Below the pieces are notes generated by a model. That model was not told the DNA's origin, made no database searches, and was given only the letters and a program-made list of their open reading frames with translations. Both the position numbers and the translations under genes were made by a program. A stretch of DNA of 26,280 bases, from contig DAHC01000001.1 of NCBI GenBank assembly GCA_002498375.1, positions 1 through 26,280 of the forward strand, given 5' to 3'. Below are positions 1 through 7,645 of the stretch, one piece after another (position 1 is the stretch's first letter; each line of letters opens with the position of its first letter). Origin of the DNA: Methanocorpusculum sp. UBA424. Its GTDB lineage: Archaea > Halobacteriota > Methanomicrobia > Methanomicrobiales > Methanocorpusculaceae.

Positions 1-344
1 GTTGTTACATACTTAATTTCCATGGATAAACCTCGGATATTATTGATGTCTATTTTCGGGATATATAATGGTGTCTCCTAATGGTCATTTTTTGATTATT
101 TTCAGTGGGTTTATGGTGTGGTTGGAATTGTGGATGTTAATTTTATTATATTTATATTGTTGAAAATGAATATTTTTCAGTTAATGCCCCGCGCGAAAGG
201 TAAGCAGCAATATATGTTCTGACCTTCCCAAAAATAACTCATTTTGTTCTTTCTGATTCTTACTCAATCCAAAAAGACTATACTGTAATCCACACAACAG
301 GTAATGCAATAAGTTATATAGACTTACAAATCAGGAGAAAAATC
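1..344. other. AT-rich intergenic region upstream of the mrp-mfnD-mfnF operon
   Basis: No convincing gene is visible on either strand. The first ~180 bases are strongly AT-rich and interrupted by stops in all frames. The right end holds promoter-like sequence for the next gene. One TATA-like stretch (actatactg) lies near 278-286, and a better one (gttatata) near 312-319. The second is only ~25 bases before the start codon, so it would give an almost leaderless transcript. A good ribosome binding site (aggaga, 332-337) sits before the ATG and favours a start further upstream. Which TATA is used cannot be settled by reading. Confidence 0.5.
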
Positions 345-1211
345 ATGAGCGATCAGCCAGAAGGATGTGATGGTCACTGTGATAGCTGTTCACAGAAGAC
401 CGATACCTGCCAGCAACCCAAAAAAGCCGATATCAGTGTTAAACATGTAATCCTTGTTCTCTCGGGAAAAGGTGGTGTGGGAAAGAGTACGGTTTCCGTC
501 AACCTCGCGTATGCCCTTTCGAACCACGGATATCAGACCGGTCTTCTTGATCTGGATATTCACGGTCCAAGTATTGGAAAGATGCTTGGTATCGAGGATC
601 TTCGCCTTCAGGCAATAGGAAACAAGATCATGCCGGTCAAAATCACCGGTTCGCTGAAAGTAATTTCCATGGCACTTCTCTTAAATGAGACCGACAGTCC
701 GATCGTCTGGCGTGGTCCCATGAAAGCTGCTGCAATTCAGCAGTTCCTTGGAGATGTTGAATGGGGCGATCTTGATTACCTCGTCGTCGATCTCCCGCCG
801 GGAACTGGTGACGAAGCATTAAATATTGTGCAGTTTGCGCCGAACGTCGAAGGAGCAGTTATCGTTACGACCCCCCAGGACGTCGCCGTTCTCGATTCAA
901 CCAAAGCAATCAAGTTTGTTGAGATGATGGATCTTCCTGTTCTCGGCATCATCGAAAACATGTCTGGTATGGTATGTCCTCACTGCGGTGAAGTTGTCGA
1001 TCTCTTTGGAAAAGGCGGAGGAGAAAAAGCTGCTACGCAGTACAATGTTCCTTACCTTGGAGCCATTCCAATCGACATCGAAATGAGAAAAGCAGGCGAT
1101 GAAGGAAAACCATTCATTGTCAGAAAACCTGGTGAGACGAGTCCTACCTGGGATGCCGTTGACGCCGTCATGGAAAACCTCATCGCCGAGGTAGAAAAAC
1201 GCGAAGCATAA
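345..1211 (+). CDS. Mrp/NBP35 (ApbC) family P-loop ATPase, iron-sulfur cluster carrier
   Basis: A 288-residue cytoplasmic ATPase of the Mrp/NBP35/ApbC family. These proteins assemble or carry [4Fe-4S] clusters and hand them to apo-enzymes. The deviant Walker A motif GKGGVGKST lies at residues 41-49, and VVDLPPGTGDE (147-157) and the CPHC pair (C211, C214) are present. In family members the CxxC binds a bridging cluster between two subunits. The N-terminus carries four cysteines (C8, C12, C15, C22) like the extra cluster site of Nbp35-type proteins. The start is supported by aggaga seven bases before ATG. mfnD begins one base after the stop, so the two genes are almost certainly co-transcribed. 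A link to methanofuran synthesis is only inferred from that position. Family assignment is firm; the client proteins are unknown. Confidence 0.93.
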   Translation: MSDQPEGCDGHCDSCSQKTDTCQQPKKADISVKHVILVLSGKGGVGKSTVSVNLAYALSNHGYQTGLLDLDIHGPSIGKMLGIEDLRLQAIGNKIMPVKITGSLKVISMALLLNETDSPIVWRGPMKAAAIQQFLGDVEWGDLDYLVVDLPPGTGDEALNIVQFAPNVEGAVIVTTPQDVAVLDSTKAIKFVEMMDLPVLGIIENMSGMVCPHCGEVVDLFGKGGGEKAATQYNVPYLGAIPIDIEMRKAGDEGKPFIVRKPGETSPTWDAVDAVMENLIAEVEKREA

Positions 1212-1212
1212 T

Positions 1213-2118
1213 ATGACTGTTCTCATCGCCGAATATACTGCAGTTCGTGACCCGGCTCTTGCCCCGGAGGGCAAAGCCATGGTCGCTGCGCTGAAAAAAA
1301 GTTTCGAAGCCTGCGGACACACGGTTGTCATGCCGACCGGAAGTGATTTTGATGCCGAGATAGCACGTCTGGCCCCGGATTGTGAATATGGTCTCGTCAT
1401 TGCCCCGGACGAAGTCCTCGCGAAATATACCCACACTCTGGAACTTGCCACCCATAACATCGGTTCGGACAGCACGGCGGTCGCGGTTTGTGCAAGCAAA
1501 CGGCTTTCCGGGAAACTTCTTGCGAAGGTCGGCATCGATGTTCCTGCTGAAGTCCCTGTCGATTATCCAGGTAAACGCGTGATAAAACCGATTAAAGGTG
1601 CAGGGTCCGTAGGTGTACGGATCGCAAAAGACGGCGAAGTTCCTGGAGACGGTGAGATGTCCGTCGAGTATCTTGAAGGCGAACATTTCAGCGTCAGTAT
1701 CATCGGCAGCCGCGTTGTCGGGGAAGCATGTGGATTTTACAGCGGACTCCCTCCGGTTTTTCTGACGATAAACCGTCAGTTCTGTGAGGTTGGGACGGAT
1801 GGTAAATTTGTCTACAAAGGCGGCGAAACGCCCGTCCACCCGCCCCGCGAGACTGAGATGATCGAAGTTGCCAAAAAAGCGATCGAGACGCTCGGCTGTC
1901 AGGGATATGTCGGTCTTGACATGATTGTCGGTGAAAAAATCTGGGTCGTCGATGTAAATCCCCGCCCAACAATGAGTATTCTTGGCATCGTGCATGTCAT
2001 TGAAGAGGAGATTGCTGATGTTTTGCTCAAAGCAACGGTCGGTCTGCCGCCGGAATGCGTTCATTATAACGGCAAAACCGCAAAATTCGATGATGTCGGC
2101 GGAGTAGTTGTAGGGTGA
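1213..2118 (+). CDS. mfnD: Tyramine-L-glutamate ligase (ATP-grasp), methanofuran biosynthesis
   Basis: A 301-residue ATP-grasp ligase matching MfnD, which joins the gamma-carboxyl of L-glutamate to tyramine in methanofuran biosynthesis. Visible signatures are the nucleotide-binding strand VIKPIKGAGSVGV (123-135), the EYLEGEHFSVSI block (152-163) and the metal/ATP site VDVNPRPTMS (246-255), in the usual ATP-grasp order. Length fits the family. The ATG lies one base after the upstream Mrp stop, and the last codons overlap the GTG start of the next gene (GTGA), so translation is probably coupled. The next gene looks like MfnF, a later step in the same pathway, which strengthens the assignment. 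The main alternative is another ATP-grasp amide ligase, less likely given this neighbour. Confidence 0.88.
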   Translation: MTVLIAEYTAVRDPALAPEGKAMVAALKKSFEACGHTVVMPTGSDFDAEIARLAPDCEYGLVIAPDEVLAKYTHTLELATHNIGSDSTAVAVCASKRLSGKLLAKVGIDVPAEVPVDYPGKRVIKPIKGAGSVGVRIAKDGEVPGDGEMSVEYLEGEHFSVSIIGSRVVGEACGFYSGLPPVFLTINRQFCEVGTDGKFVYKGGETPVHPPRETEMIEVAKKAIETLGCQGYVGLDMIVGEKIWVVDVNPRPTMSILGIVHVIEEEIADVLLKATVGLPPECVHYNGKTAKFDDVGGVVVG

Positions 2119-3056
2119 TCGGGATCGACGTCGGAGGTGCCAACCTCAAAATCGTTGACGAGTCCGGGGTACATATCCACTACTGCCCTTTATGGAAAGA
2201 ATCCGATCTGGCAGAGATCATCAGCACCTATGCAGAAAAAGAGAATGCTGCGGTGGTGATGAGCGGAGAACTTGCCGATGGTTTTTTTAACAAAACCGAA
2301 GGCATCTCCTTCATTGTCGATTCAGTCAGGCAAACATTTCCCGATGCCGTTTTCTACGGAACCGATGCGAAATTCCATACAAAAGCTTGTCCGGAACTCG
2401 CAGCCGCCAACTGGCTTGCCTCGGTGGATCTCCTTCGAAGGACCTATCCGAACGGAATGATGCTGGATATCGGGAGTACTACGGCAGACATCGTTCCTTT
2501 TTCCCGATTCGATCATCTCATCGGCATGACCGACACGATCCGGCTTCAGGAGGGATATCTTGTTTATACCGGCATGCTGAGAACACCGGTGGCCACGCTT
2601 GCAGATTCGGCAGAGATCGGCGGAGTCGTAACACCCTTTTCAACCGAGTATTTTGCCTGTTCGGGAGATGCCCACTTTGTTCTCGGACACATCGGGATCG
2701 ATGTCTATTCATCGGCGACGCCGGATGGAAAAGAGGTTTCGCGTGAAGCCTGTCTTCGCCGCCTGGCCAGGACTGTCTGTGCAGATCTCGAAGAGATTGG
2801 AGAAGACGGCGCCATACAAATTGCCGAATCTTTCTGGAAAGCCCAGAGAAATCTTGTCTGCAGTGCAGTGGAAAAAGTACGAAATGATGTCGGGGCCGAC
2901 ATTCTTCTTACCGGAGGCATCGGATCTTCAGTATTTGCTCCGTTAATTGGGGGTGTCGATCTCACTGCAGCGTTTGGCATGCCGGCAGATGCATTACCCG
3001 CCTACGCCGTACGGGAGATCGCAGCTTTATCGGGTAAATTTCCCGAGGCTTTGTAA
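2115..3056 (+). CDS. mfnF: MfnF-like (aminomethylfuranyl)methanamine synthase, ASKHA fold
   Basis: A 313-residue protein of the hydantoinase/oxoprolinase-like family once annotated as 'H4MPT-linked C1 transfer pathway protein'. The methanogen enzyme MfnF condenses gamma-glutamyltyramine with aminomethylfuran phosphate, forming the ether core of methanofuran. ASKHA-type phosphate-binding segments are visible: GIDVGGANLKI (3-13), MLDIGSTTADIVPF (116-129) and LLTGGIGSSVFAP (264-276). It starts with GTG, overlapping the mfnD TGA stop as GTGA, which explains the lack of its own leader. The gene ends before a T-run (3062-3068) that may terminate the operon. Identification rests on remembered family sequence plus the mfnD neighbour. 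Confidence 0.85.
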   Translation: MIGIDVGGANLKIVDESGVHIHYCPLWKESDLAEIISTYAEKENAAVVMSGELADGFFNKTEGISFIVDSVRQTFPDAVFYGTDAKFHTKACPELAAANWLASVDLLRRTYPNGMMLDIGSTTADIVPFSRFDHLIGMTDTIRLQEGYLVYTGMLRTPVATLADSAEIGGVVTPFSTEYFACSGDAHFVLGHIGIDVYSSATPDGKEVSREACLRRLARTVCADLEEIGEDGAIQIAESFWKAQRNLVCSAVEKVRNDVGADILLTGGIGSSVFAPLIGGVDLTAAFGMPADALPAYAVREIAALSGKFPEAL

Positions 3057-3068
3057 CCCACTTTTTTT
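3057..3068 (+). terminator. T-run between convergent genes
   Basis: Seven T residues on the plus strand follow the mfnF stop codon and touch the stop of the convergent zinc-ribbon gene. A T-rich stretch without a strong hairpin is a common archaeal termination signal. Confidence 0.4.
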
Positions 3069-3753
3069 ATCTGCTCTTTGATTTCTGTTTTTTCTGTTTC
3101 TGGAACTCGGCCGATGTATTTTTTCCGTCAAGAGGCGGTTTGTAGGACGAAGGATACCCGCTTGATGCCAGAATGTCCTGGGACGAGATCGATCCTTTCG
3201 GTCCCGAGATTTCTTTTGTCATAAGCGAGATGAACGAGTTCGGCAGCTGCATGCCGTACAAAAAGTTTGCCGGAGGTATCGGCAGATTCGACAATGCATA
3301 GTTCCGGACCGATCCCCGATCGATTTCTATGCCGAGCGCCTTCATTATCTCTGCTGTGCGGGAATAGGAATGCAGTCTTGAGAGAGAAATGGCCATATCC
3401 ACGATTGCTGAACCAAGTCTGGTGTCCGGGTAAAACGGTTCCTGTGCATAAATGAGATGTCCGCACTTCTTACACTTAAACCGTCTGATGCTGACAATGA
3501 TCCTTTTTTCCCCAATTGGGGTTCGAAGCGTCACATAGAGTTTTTTCTTGGTATCGTACGGCTGCGGTTTTCCCCCGCAGAGAGGGCAGGGTTTTGCTGT
3601 AGCAAAAAGCGTTCCGTCCAGAGAAGAAATACCAACAAGAACGGTGGTCATAAGAAGGGACGGGATTTTTATCTGCTGGCGGGGCATATCTATGATTAGT
3701 AGTGGGTAAGAAAAGGTAATCAAATCACCGGAAGATTTCGGCGTTATCTTCAT
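3067..3753 (-). CDS. Zinc-ribbon/HTH protein resembling a transposase N-terminal region
   Basis: A 228-residue protein I do not recognise by name. It has a zinc ribbon with two pairs, CPLC (C56, C59) and CKKC (C94, C97), about 35 residues apart. A mainly helical stretch follows (roughly 111-155, LGSAIVDMAISLSRLHSYSRTAEIMKAL in part) that looks like a helix-turn-helix, then a low-complexity polar, lysine-rich tail. This order recalls the front of ISL3-like transposases, but no DDE catalytic domain follows. It may be a domesticated or truncated transposase, or an unrelated DNA-binding protein. The start at 3753 is supported by a strong gggaggggg box about seven bases upstream, preferred over the internal Met23. 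It is divergent from the next gene with only 28 bases between start codons, so the promoters must overlap. Confidence 0.6.
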   Translation of the reverse strand: MKITPKSSGDLITFSYPLLIIDMPRQQIKIPSLLMTTVLVGISSLDGTLFATAKPCPLCGGKPQPYDTKKKLYVTLRTPIGEKRIIVSIRRFKCKKCGHLIYAQEPFYPDTRLGSAIVDMAISLSRLHSYSRTAEIMKALGIEIDRGSVRNYALSNLPIPPANFLYGMQLPNSFISLMTKEISGPKGSISSQDILASSGYPSSYKPPLDGKNTSAEFQKQKKQKSKSR

Positions 3754-3781
3754 AATCTTCCCCCTCCCATTTCTTACTCAC

Positions 3782-4342
3782 ATGAAAATACAAGGCATAA
3801 CAGTCCGCCTCCCTCCTCTCCTTCTTGCAGCAACCGTCTTTTTTGCCGTTATGTGTGCAATGACCTACGGCTCCACTAAGGATCTTATCTATATCTATAT
3901 CGGTCTCCCGCTGTGCGCTCTTCTCATAGGTTTTCCTCTCTGGATCTCCTATACGAACGAAAAACAGGTCCTTCGTGAAGCTCCGCAGTATCTCCAGCAT
4001 GCAAAACTTGTCAGAGCACGCCAGCTTTCTCCGACCATGCGGGGAAATGTGGTGATCGTTGAAGGGAAAATCCTCAAAGTCACCGGGCTCATGATGAACA
4101 AACCCTCCTACCTCATTCAGGATCCGACCGGTCAGGTCGTGGTAAAACGATTCGCCCTGCCCGATCCGCTTGTCGGTGTCGGAGCGAACGTTGAGGTTCT
4201 CGGCCGGGTCTTTGGGAAGGCGACCAATGCTCAATCGCTTTATATCAATGCTCTTACGATAAAACCGGTCGCAGCCTTGCGGGATACTCAGGACGAGGCA
4301 CAATCCGATCCGGAAAAGATCCGGATTAAGAAACTCAATTAA
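3782..4342 (+). CDS. Membrane-anchored OB-fold protein
   Basis: A 186-residue protein of unknown function. Two hydrophobic segments (about 10-28 and 36-55) form a membrane hairpin. A soluble domain at about 88-165 reads like an OB-fold of the nucleic-acid-binding (tRNA-anticodon-like) type: GNVVIVEGKILKVTG, then SYLIQDPTGQVVVKRF, then GANVEVLGRVFG. The tail is charged. By the positive-inside rule both termini probably face the cytoplasm, since the loop between the helices is short. The gene lies 16 bases before the Nif3-family gene and is probably co-transcribed with it. No ribosome binding site is visible, so a leaderless transcript is possible. The OB call rests on strand pattern only, and the ligand is unknown. 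Confidence 0.65.
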   Translation: MKIQGITVRLPPLLLAATVFFAVMCAMTYGSTKDLIYIYIGLPLCALLIGFPLWISYTNEKQVLREAPQYLQHAKLVRARQLSPTMRGNVVIVEGKILKVTGLMMNKPSYLIQDPTGQVVVKRFALPDPLVGVGANVEVLGRVFGKATNAQSLYINALTIKPVAALRDTQDEAQSDPEKIRIKKLN

Positions 4343-4358
4343 TATCTGACCTCCTATT

Positions 4359-5087
4359 ATGAGTATGGATAAAGACGCGTTCATTGCTCTTCTGGAAAAA
4401 ATTGCTCCGCCTGATCTTGCCGAGGATTTTGACGAAGGCCGCATCGGGCTGCTCGTCGAGGGAACAGACCGGATAGAAAAGATAGGCTGTGCGTTGGATG
4501 CCACGCCGTACGTCTGCAGACGGGCAGCTGAGGAACGGTTCGATGCTTTGATCGTTCATCATCCGGCGTTCTGGAATCCGATGCACGGCGTGACCGGGCG
4601 AAATGCTGAGATCCTGCGTCCTTTGCTTGAAAATAACATCAATCTCTATGCCATGCATTCCAACTTCGATCATGCAAAAGGGGGGATCAACGATGTTCTT
4701 GCTAAAGAAATCGGACTCACAGACTGTGTGAGGATGGAAAAAACACCAAACTCGATCGGTGTTGTCGGAACCATGACGAAAAGTTTCAGCGAGATATCTC
4801 AAATTCTCGGCTGTGCTCTGCGTGTATGGGGTGATGTCTCAGGCGTTACCAGACTGGCAGTCGCCGGCGGTTCGGCCTTCGATCTTGAGTTGATAGAAGA
4901 GGCCGTATCTCTTGGTGCAGAAGCCTACATGGCAGCCGAATTAAAGTATAATATTGCTCTCGAGTCGCCCATTCCCTGTATCGAAGCAACCCATTACGCT
5001 CTGGAAGCTCCAGGTATGCGTGCACTTGCAGAAAGTCGGGGATGGGAATATATCGCTGCCCCTCCCCTCACATCAATTATACAATGA
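4359..5087 (+). CDS. Nif3/YbgI-like dinuclear-metal protein (GTP cyclohydrolase I type 2 homolog)
   Basis: A 242-residue protein of the widespread Nif3/YbgI/DUF34 family, hexameric proteins with a two-metal site. All five expected metal ligands can be placed: H67 and H68 in LIVHHPAFW, D104 in SNFDHAKGGIN, and H212 and E216 in ATHYALEAPG. The length is that of the single-domain form, without the middle insertion of longer bacterial members. The biological role of the family is unsettled; GTP cyclohydrolase activity has been claimed for some members. The stop overlaps the start of the SWIM gene as ATGA, so the two are probably translated together. No clear ribosome binding site precedes the ATG. 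Confidence 0.9.
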   Translation: MSMDKDAFIALLEKIAPPDLAEDFDEGRIGLLVEGTDRIEKIGCALDATPYVCRRAAEERFDALIVHHPAFWNPMHGVTGRNAEILRPLLENNINLYAMHSNFDHAKGGINDVLAKEIGLTDCVRMEKTPNSIGVVGTMTKSFSEISQILGCALRVWGDVSGVTRLAVAGGSAFDLELIEEAVSLGAEAYMAAELKYNIALESPIPCIEATHYALEAPGMRALAESRGWEYIAAPPLTSIIQ

Positions 5088-5419
5088 TCAACCCGTTCCA
5101 GATCTTAAAACAGGAAGGCGAGCTGAATGATGCTGTGCGGAAAGCATTCATCGATGCATACGGCAAGCGTGGAATGGAGGCCGTTGATGCGGTCAAAGAA
5201 CAGCGGGTGAAAAAATACCGGGATTATTTCGTTGTGGTGGGAAATACCGATGAGTACTTTGTCGAGGGCTCGTTCTGCAGTTGTAACGCCATGCTTTATG
5301 GGAAAGAGTGCTGGCATACCCTGGCAGTAAAAATCGCCGTCGAACTTGGGATGTATGAGTCGTATAATCTCTGGTATTATAAAAACGGGGTCGACGAGGA
5401 TGAACCCGAATACGAATAA
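5084..5419 (+). CDS. SWIM zinc-finger domain protein
   Basis: A 111-residue protein with a SWIM-type zinc finger: C65-x-C67-x8-C76-x-H78 (CSCNAMLYGKECWH), followed by the usual helix (TLAVKIAVELGM). SWIM domains bind DNA or protein partners in recombination factors, transposases and other proteins. The start is placed at ATG 5084, whose ATGA overlaps the stop of the Nif3-family gene. An in-frame start 42 bases upstream lies inside that gene and is less attractive. The acidic tail (DEDEPEYE) is notable. Small stand-alone SWIM proteins occur in archaea, mostly without assigned function; a role with a RadA-type recombinase is only a guess. Confidence 0.82.
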   Translation: MINPFQILKQEGELNDAVRKAFIDAYGKRGMEAVDAVKEQRVKKYRDYFVVVGNTDEYFVEGSFCSCNAMLYGKECWHTLAVKIAVELGMYESYNLWYYKNGVDEDEPEYE

Positions 5420-5434
5420 CTTTCCCGAAACCAA

Positions 5435-5467
5435 TTTTTAAAACGCCTCGGGTCCTATCTAATAAGT
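5435..5467 (+). promoter_or_regulatory. TATA box giving a probably leaderless flavodoxin transcript
   Basis: A TATA-like tttttaaaa at 5435-5443 ends 24 bases before the ATG at 5468, and there is no purine-rich ribosome binding site. This spacing places transcription start almost on the start codon. Confidence 0.5.
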
Positions 5468-5974
5468 ATGGCCTCAATACTTGTGACCTGTTACAGCAGA
5501 ACCGGTAAAACCAAAATTCTTGCAGAATCTATCGGCAAGGGAGCAAAAGAGGTGGAAGGAATTGATGTTGATGTTCTCGCATTCAATCGCGTGAGTGCAA
5601 GCGATCTTGTCCGTTATGATGGAATAATTCTTGGCTCTCCGGTGTATTTCGGTGGAGTGGCGGCTGAATTAAAAGAGCTTATTGATGACACCACCTTTGT
5701 GCGCGGAAAACTCGTCGGAAAGGTCGGTGCTGCATTTACTACTGCTGGGGACCGGACTGGCGGAAAAGAGACGGCTATCTTGTCAATTGTTCAGGCAATG
5801 CTGATTCACGGCATGATTGTAGTGGGCGACCCGATTTCGGCCGAATCAACCAACGAGGAGCATAACGGCGGGCATTACGGACTTGCTGCCGACGGTCAGC
5901 TTACCGAGAACGATCTTCTGCAGGCCGAGTATTTCGGCAAATATGTGGCAACGGTTGTTTCCCGTATGTGTTAA
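5468..5974 (+). CDS. Flavodoxin-like / WrbA-type FMN protein
   Basis: A 168-residue flavodoxin-fold protein. The FMN phosphate loop is TCYSRTGKTKILA (residues 7-19), the loop after strand 3 is GSPVYFGGVAAELKELID, and a TTAGDRTGGKETA segment follows as in WrbA/NAD(P)H:quinone-oxidoreductase-like proteins. The length matches single-domain flavodoxins. Such proteins carry electrons or reduce quinones and flavins; the partner here is unknown. The gene appears to stand alone, with a TATA box 25-30 bases upstream. Its stop codon overlaps that of the convergent surE gene, so the two transcripts must overlap at their ends. Confidence 0.85.
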   Translation: MASILVTCYSRTGKTKILAESIGKGAKEVEGIDVDVLAFNRVSASDLVRYDGIILGSPVYFGGVAAELKELIDDTTFVRGKLVGKVGAAFTTAGDRTGGKETAILSIVQAMLIHGMIVVGDPISAESTNEEHNGGHYGLAADGQLTENDLLQAEYFGKYVATVVSRMC

Positions 5975-6762
5975 TCAATATCCATAATCATTTTTTTCAG
6001 CTCGGGACATGCCTTGAATGCGGTGTTGTCCATGGAGAGCGGGGTAACCGAGACGTAATTTTTCCTGAGTGCCGTCACATCCGAGTGTTCTTCCGGGATG
6101 TAGATCGGTGTTCCGTTGATCCAATAGTAGGGTTTTCCTCTTGGATCGATTCTTTTTTCGACGGATGTTTCAAACAGCCTCTCGCCAAGTACGGTTACTT
6201 TATAGCCCTCGATTTTTTCCGCCGGGATATTGATATTGATCAGTTTGCTTCCCTCGGGCATTCCCTTTTCCAGAAATAGTCTGGTGAATTTCGTGACAAC
6301 GTCTCTGCTCTGGATAAAATCCGTTGTGTGTGACCTTGGGTCCGCGAATTTATTTCCCTGGTCATTCATTTGAAGTGAATATGCGATTGCGGGAACACCC
6401 TGATTGACTGCTTCCATCGCAGCACCCACCGTTCCGGAGGTAGTGATCGATTCAAAGGAAATATTTTCCCCCAAATTTATTCCGGAGACCACAAGGTCCG
6501 GTCTCAGTCCAAGTCCATAGAGGCCGAGAAGAAGTGCATCCGTCGGACGCCCTTCGACCGTGTATGCCTGCGTTCCGTGCATGGCAACCTCGTTCATCCT
6601 TAAGGGCTCGAAGATCGATATCGATCTGCCGACCGCACTTTGCTGGGTTGCCGGTGCGACGACCGTAACGTCAGCGAATGGGGACAGGGCGTCGTATGCA
6701 GCCCAGAGGCCGCCTGAGTTGATCCCGTCGTCGTTCGTTAAGAGTATTTTTGGTCGTGGCAT
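5971..6762 (-). CDS. surE: 5'/3'-nucleotidase SurE
   Basis: A 263-residue SurE-family metal-dependent nucleotidase, which removes phosphate from nucleoside 5'- and 3'-monophosphates. The metal site is clear: N10-D11-D12 in LLTNDDGINSGG, S42 in QSAVGRS, and N96 in VSGINLGENIS. The GRPTDA segment and TSGTVGAAMEA are also typical. Length is normal. A TATA-like ttatatcc (minus strand, about 6825-6834) lies ~65 bases upstream of the start, implying a ~40-base leader. The 3' end overlaps the stop codon of the flavodoxin-like gene by three bases. Confidence 0.95.
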   Translation of the reverse strand: MPRPKILLTNDDGINSGGLWAAYDALSPFADVTVVAPATQQSAVGRSISIFEPLRMNEVAMHGTQAYTVEGRPTDALLLGLYGLGLRPDLVVSGINLGENISFESITTSGTVGAAMEAVNQGVPAIAYSLQMNDQGNKFADPRSHTTDFIQSRDVVTKFTRLFLEKGMPEGSKLININIPAEKIEGYKVTVLGERLFETSVEKRIDPRGKPYYWINGTPIYIPEEHSDVTALRKNYVSVTPLSMDNTAFKACPELKKMIMDID

Positions 6763-6875
6763 TCTTCTCAGATACGTTTCATTGGCAAGGTATTACACCT
6801 TTGGGTTCGGCCAATCTTGGATATAAAAGAATTCGTATTTCCCATGACATTTACACGCGTCCTGCGTTTCGGAAT

Positions 6876-6913
6876 CTATATATTGGGATACAACATTCTT
6901 ATTATGCATATTT
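6876..6913 (+). promoter_or_regulatory. tRNA-Met promoter (box A and box B)
   Basis: The TATA element tatatatt (6877-6884) lies about 26 bases before an ATGC start motif (6904-6907), the box A/box B layout described for stable-RNA promoters in methanogens. Transcription would start about eight bases before the mature tRNA. Confidence 0.65.
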
Positions 6914-6987
6914 GCTGCGGTGGCCTAGCTGGTTAGGGCGCGGGACTCATAATCCCGAGGTCGGGGGTTCGGATCCCTCTCGCAGCA
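6914..6987 (+). tRNA. tRNA-Met(CAU), elongator
   Basis: A 74-base cloverleaf can be folded by eye. The acceptor GCTGCGG pairs with TCGCAGC (one G-T pair), the anticodon stem CGGGA pairs with TCCCG around the loop CTCATAA, and the T-arm contains GGTTCGGATCC. The anticodon CAT is at 6948-6950. The anticodon stem lacks the three consecutive G-C pairs next to the loop that mark initiator tRNA, and the D-arm is of elongator type. The alternative is tRNA-Ile2 (modified CAU). CCA is not encoded. T-rich DNA follows (6991-7012) and probably terminates the transcript. Confidence 0.82.
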
Positions 6988-6990
6988 CTA

Positions 6991-7012
6991 GTTTTTTTTA
7001 TTTTCTTGTTTT
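6991..7012 (+). terminator. T-rich terminator after tRNA-Met
   Basis: Three T-runs separated by single bases follow the tRNA directly and abut the 3' end of the convergent thiE gene. No hairpin is needed for archaeal T-run termination. Confidence 0.5.
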
Positions 7013-7645
7013 TCATATACCGTAATCGTTCAGGATTGTGACGGTCTCTTTTACTCTTCTCTCAAAATCCGCATTATCCATAAAATACCGGACCATGCAC
7101 ACATTTCTTGCGCCGGCATCCAGAACACGGCTGAGATTTCCTCCATCAATTCCTCCGATCGCAACAACCGGTATATCTCCGGCAAGTTTAACCGCTTCTG
7201 GAATCATTTCCGTCCCAATTACCGGGTCCGGCTTTGCCTTTGTCGGGGTATGAAATATCGGTCCAAATCCAATGTAATCCGGATTTAGTTTTACCGCTTC
7301 TTTTACCTGTTCAAGATTATGGGTTGAAAGCCCGAACCTGGATACTTTTTCGCCGCAGATTTTTTTTGCATCTGCAAGACGGATATCATCCTGACCAAGA
7401 TGCAGGCCGTCTGCCCCGCAGATAGCTGCCAGATCTGCCCGGTCGTTAAGTATGAATCGTGTCTCAGTTCCGTTGGTTATCTGCATGATCTCGTCAGCTG
7501 TTTTCAGGATCTCTCTGTCAGATAATGATTTCTCCCGCAGCTGAAGATATCGCACATTATATTGAACTGCGGTTTCGGCGATTTTCCTGTAGGAAAAAGA
7601 GGGTTTGGTTATTATCAGATACAATCCGAAATCGTTTGCCGTCAC
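7013..7645 (-). CDS. thiE: Thiamine-phosphate synthase ThiE
   Basis: A 210-residue TIM-barrel enzyme that joins the pyrimidine (HMP-PP) and thiazole (HET-P or carboxylated form) to give thiamine phosphate. Recognisable blocks are LQLREKSLSDREIL, RFILNDRADLA, DGLHLGQDD, YIGFGPIFHTPTK (pyrophosphate loop) and VVAIGGIDGGN. The start is GTG at 7645, overlapping the thi4 stop codon as GTGA, with a gaggagc box just upstream inside thi4. It is therefore the second gene of a thi4-thiE operon under the same riboswitch. Many archaea instead use ThiN for this step; here the bacterial-type ThiE is present. Confidence 0.95.
   Translation of the reverse strand: MTANDFGLYLIITKPSFSYRKIAETAVQYNVRYLQLREKSLSDREILKTADEIMQITNGTETRFILNDRADLAAICGADGLHLGQDDIRLADAKKICGEKVSRFGLSTHNLEQVKEAVKLNPDYIGFGPIFHTPTKAKPDPVIGTEMIPEAVKLAGDIPVVAIGGIDGGNLSRVLDAGARNVCMVRYFMDNADFERRVKETVTILNDYGI

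Noticed and set aside
1180..2064. A long open frame antisense to mfnD
   Set aside because: It has no family resemblance and no ribosome binding site, and it mirrors a strongly conserved gene; a codon-bias shadow.
6914..6987. Reading the CAU tRNA as initiator tRNA-Met or tRNA-Ile2
   Set aside because: The anticodon stem ends GGA next to the loop rather than three G-C pairs, which argues against an initiator. The D-arm and loop resemble elongator Met. Ile2 cannot be fully excluded.
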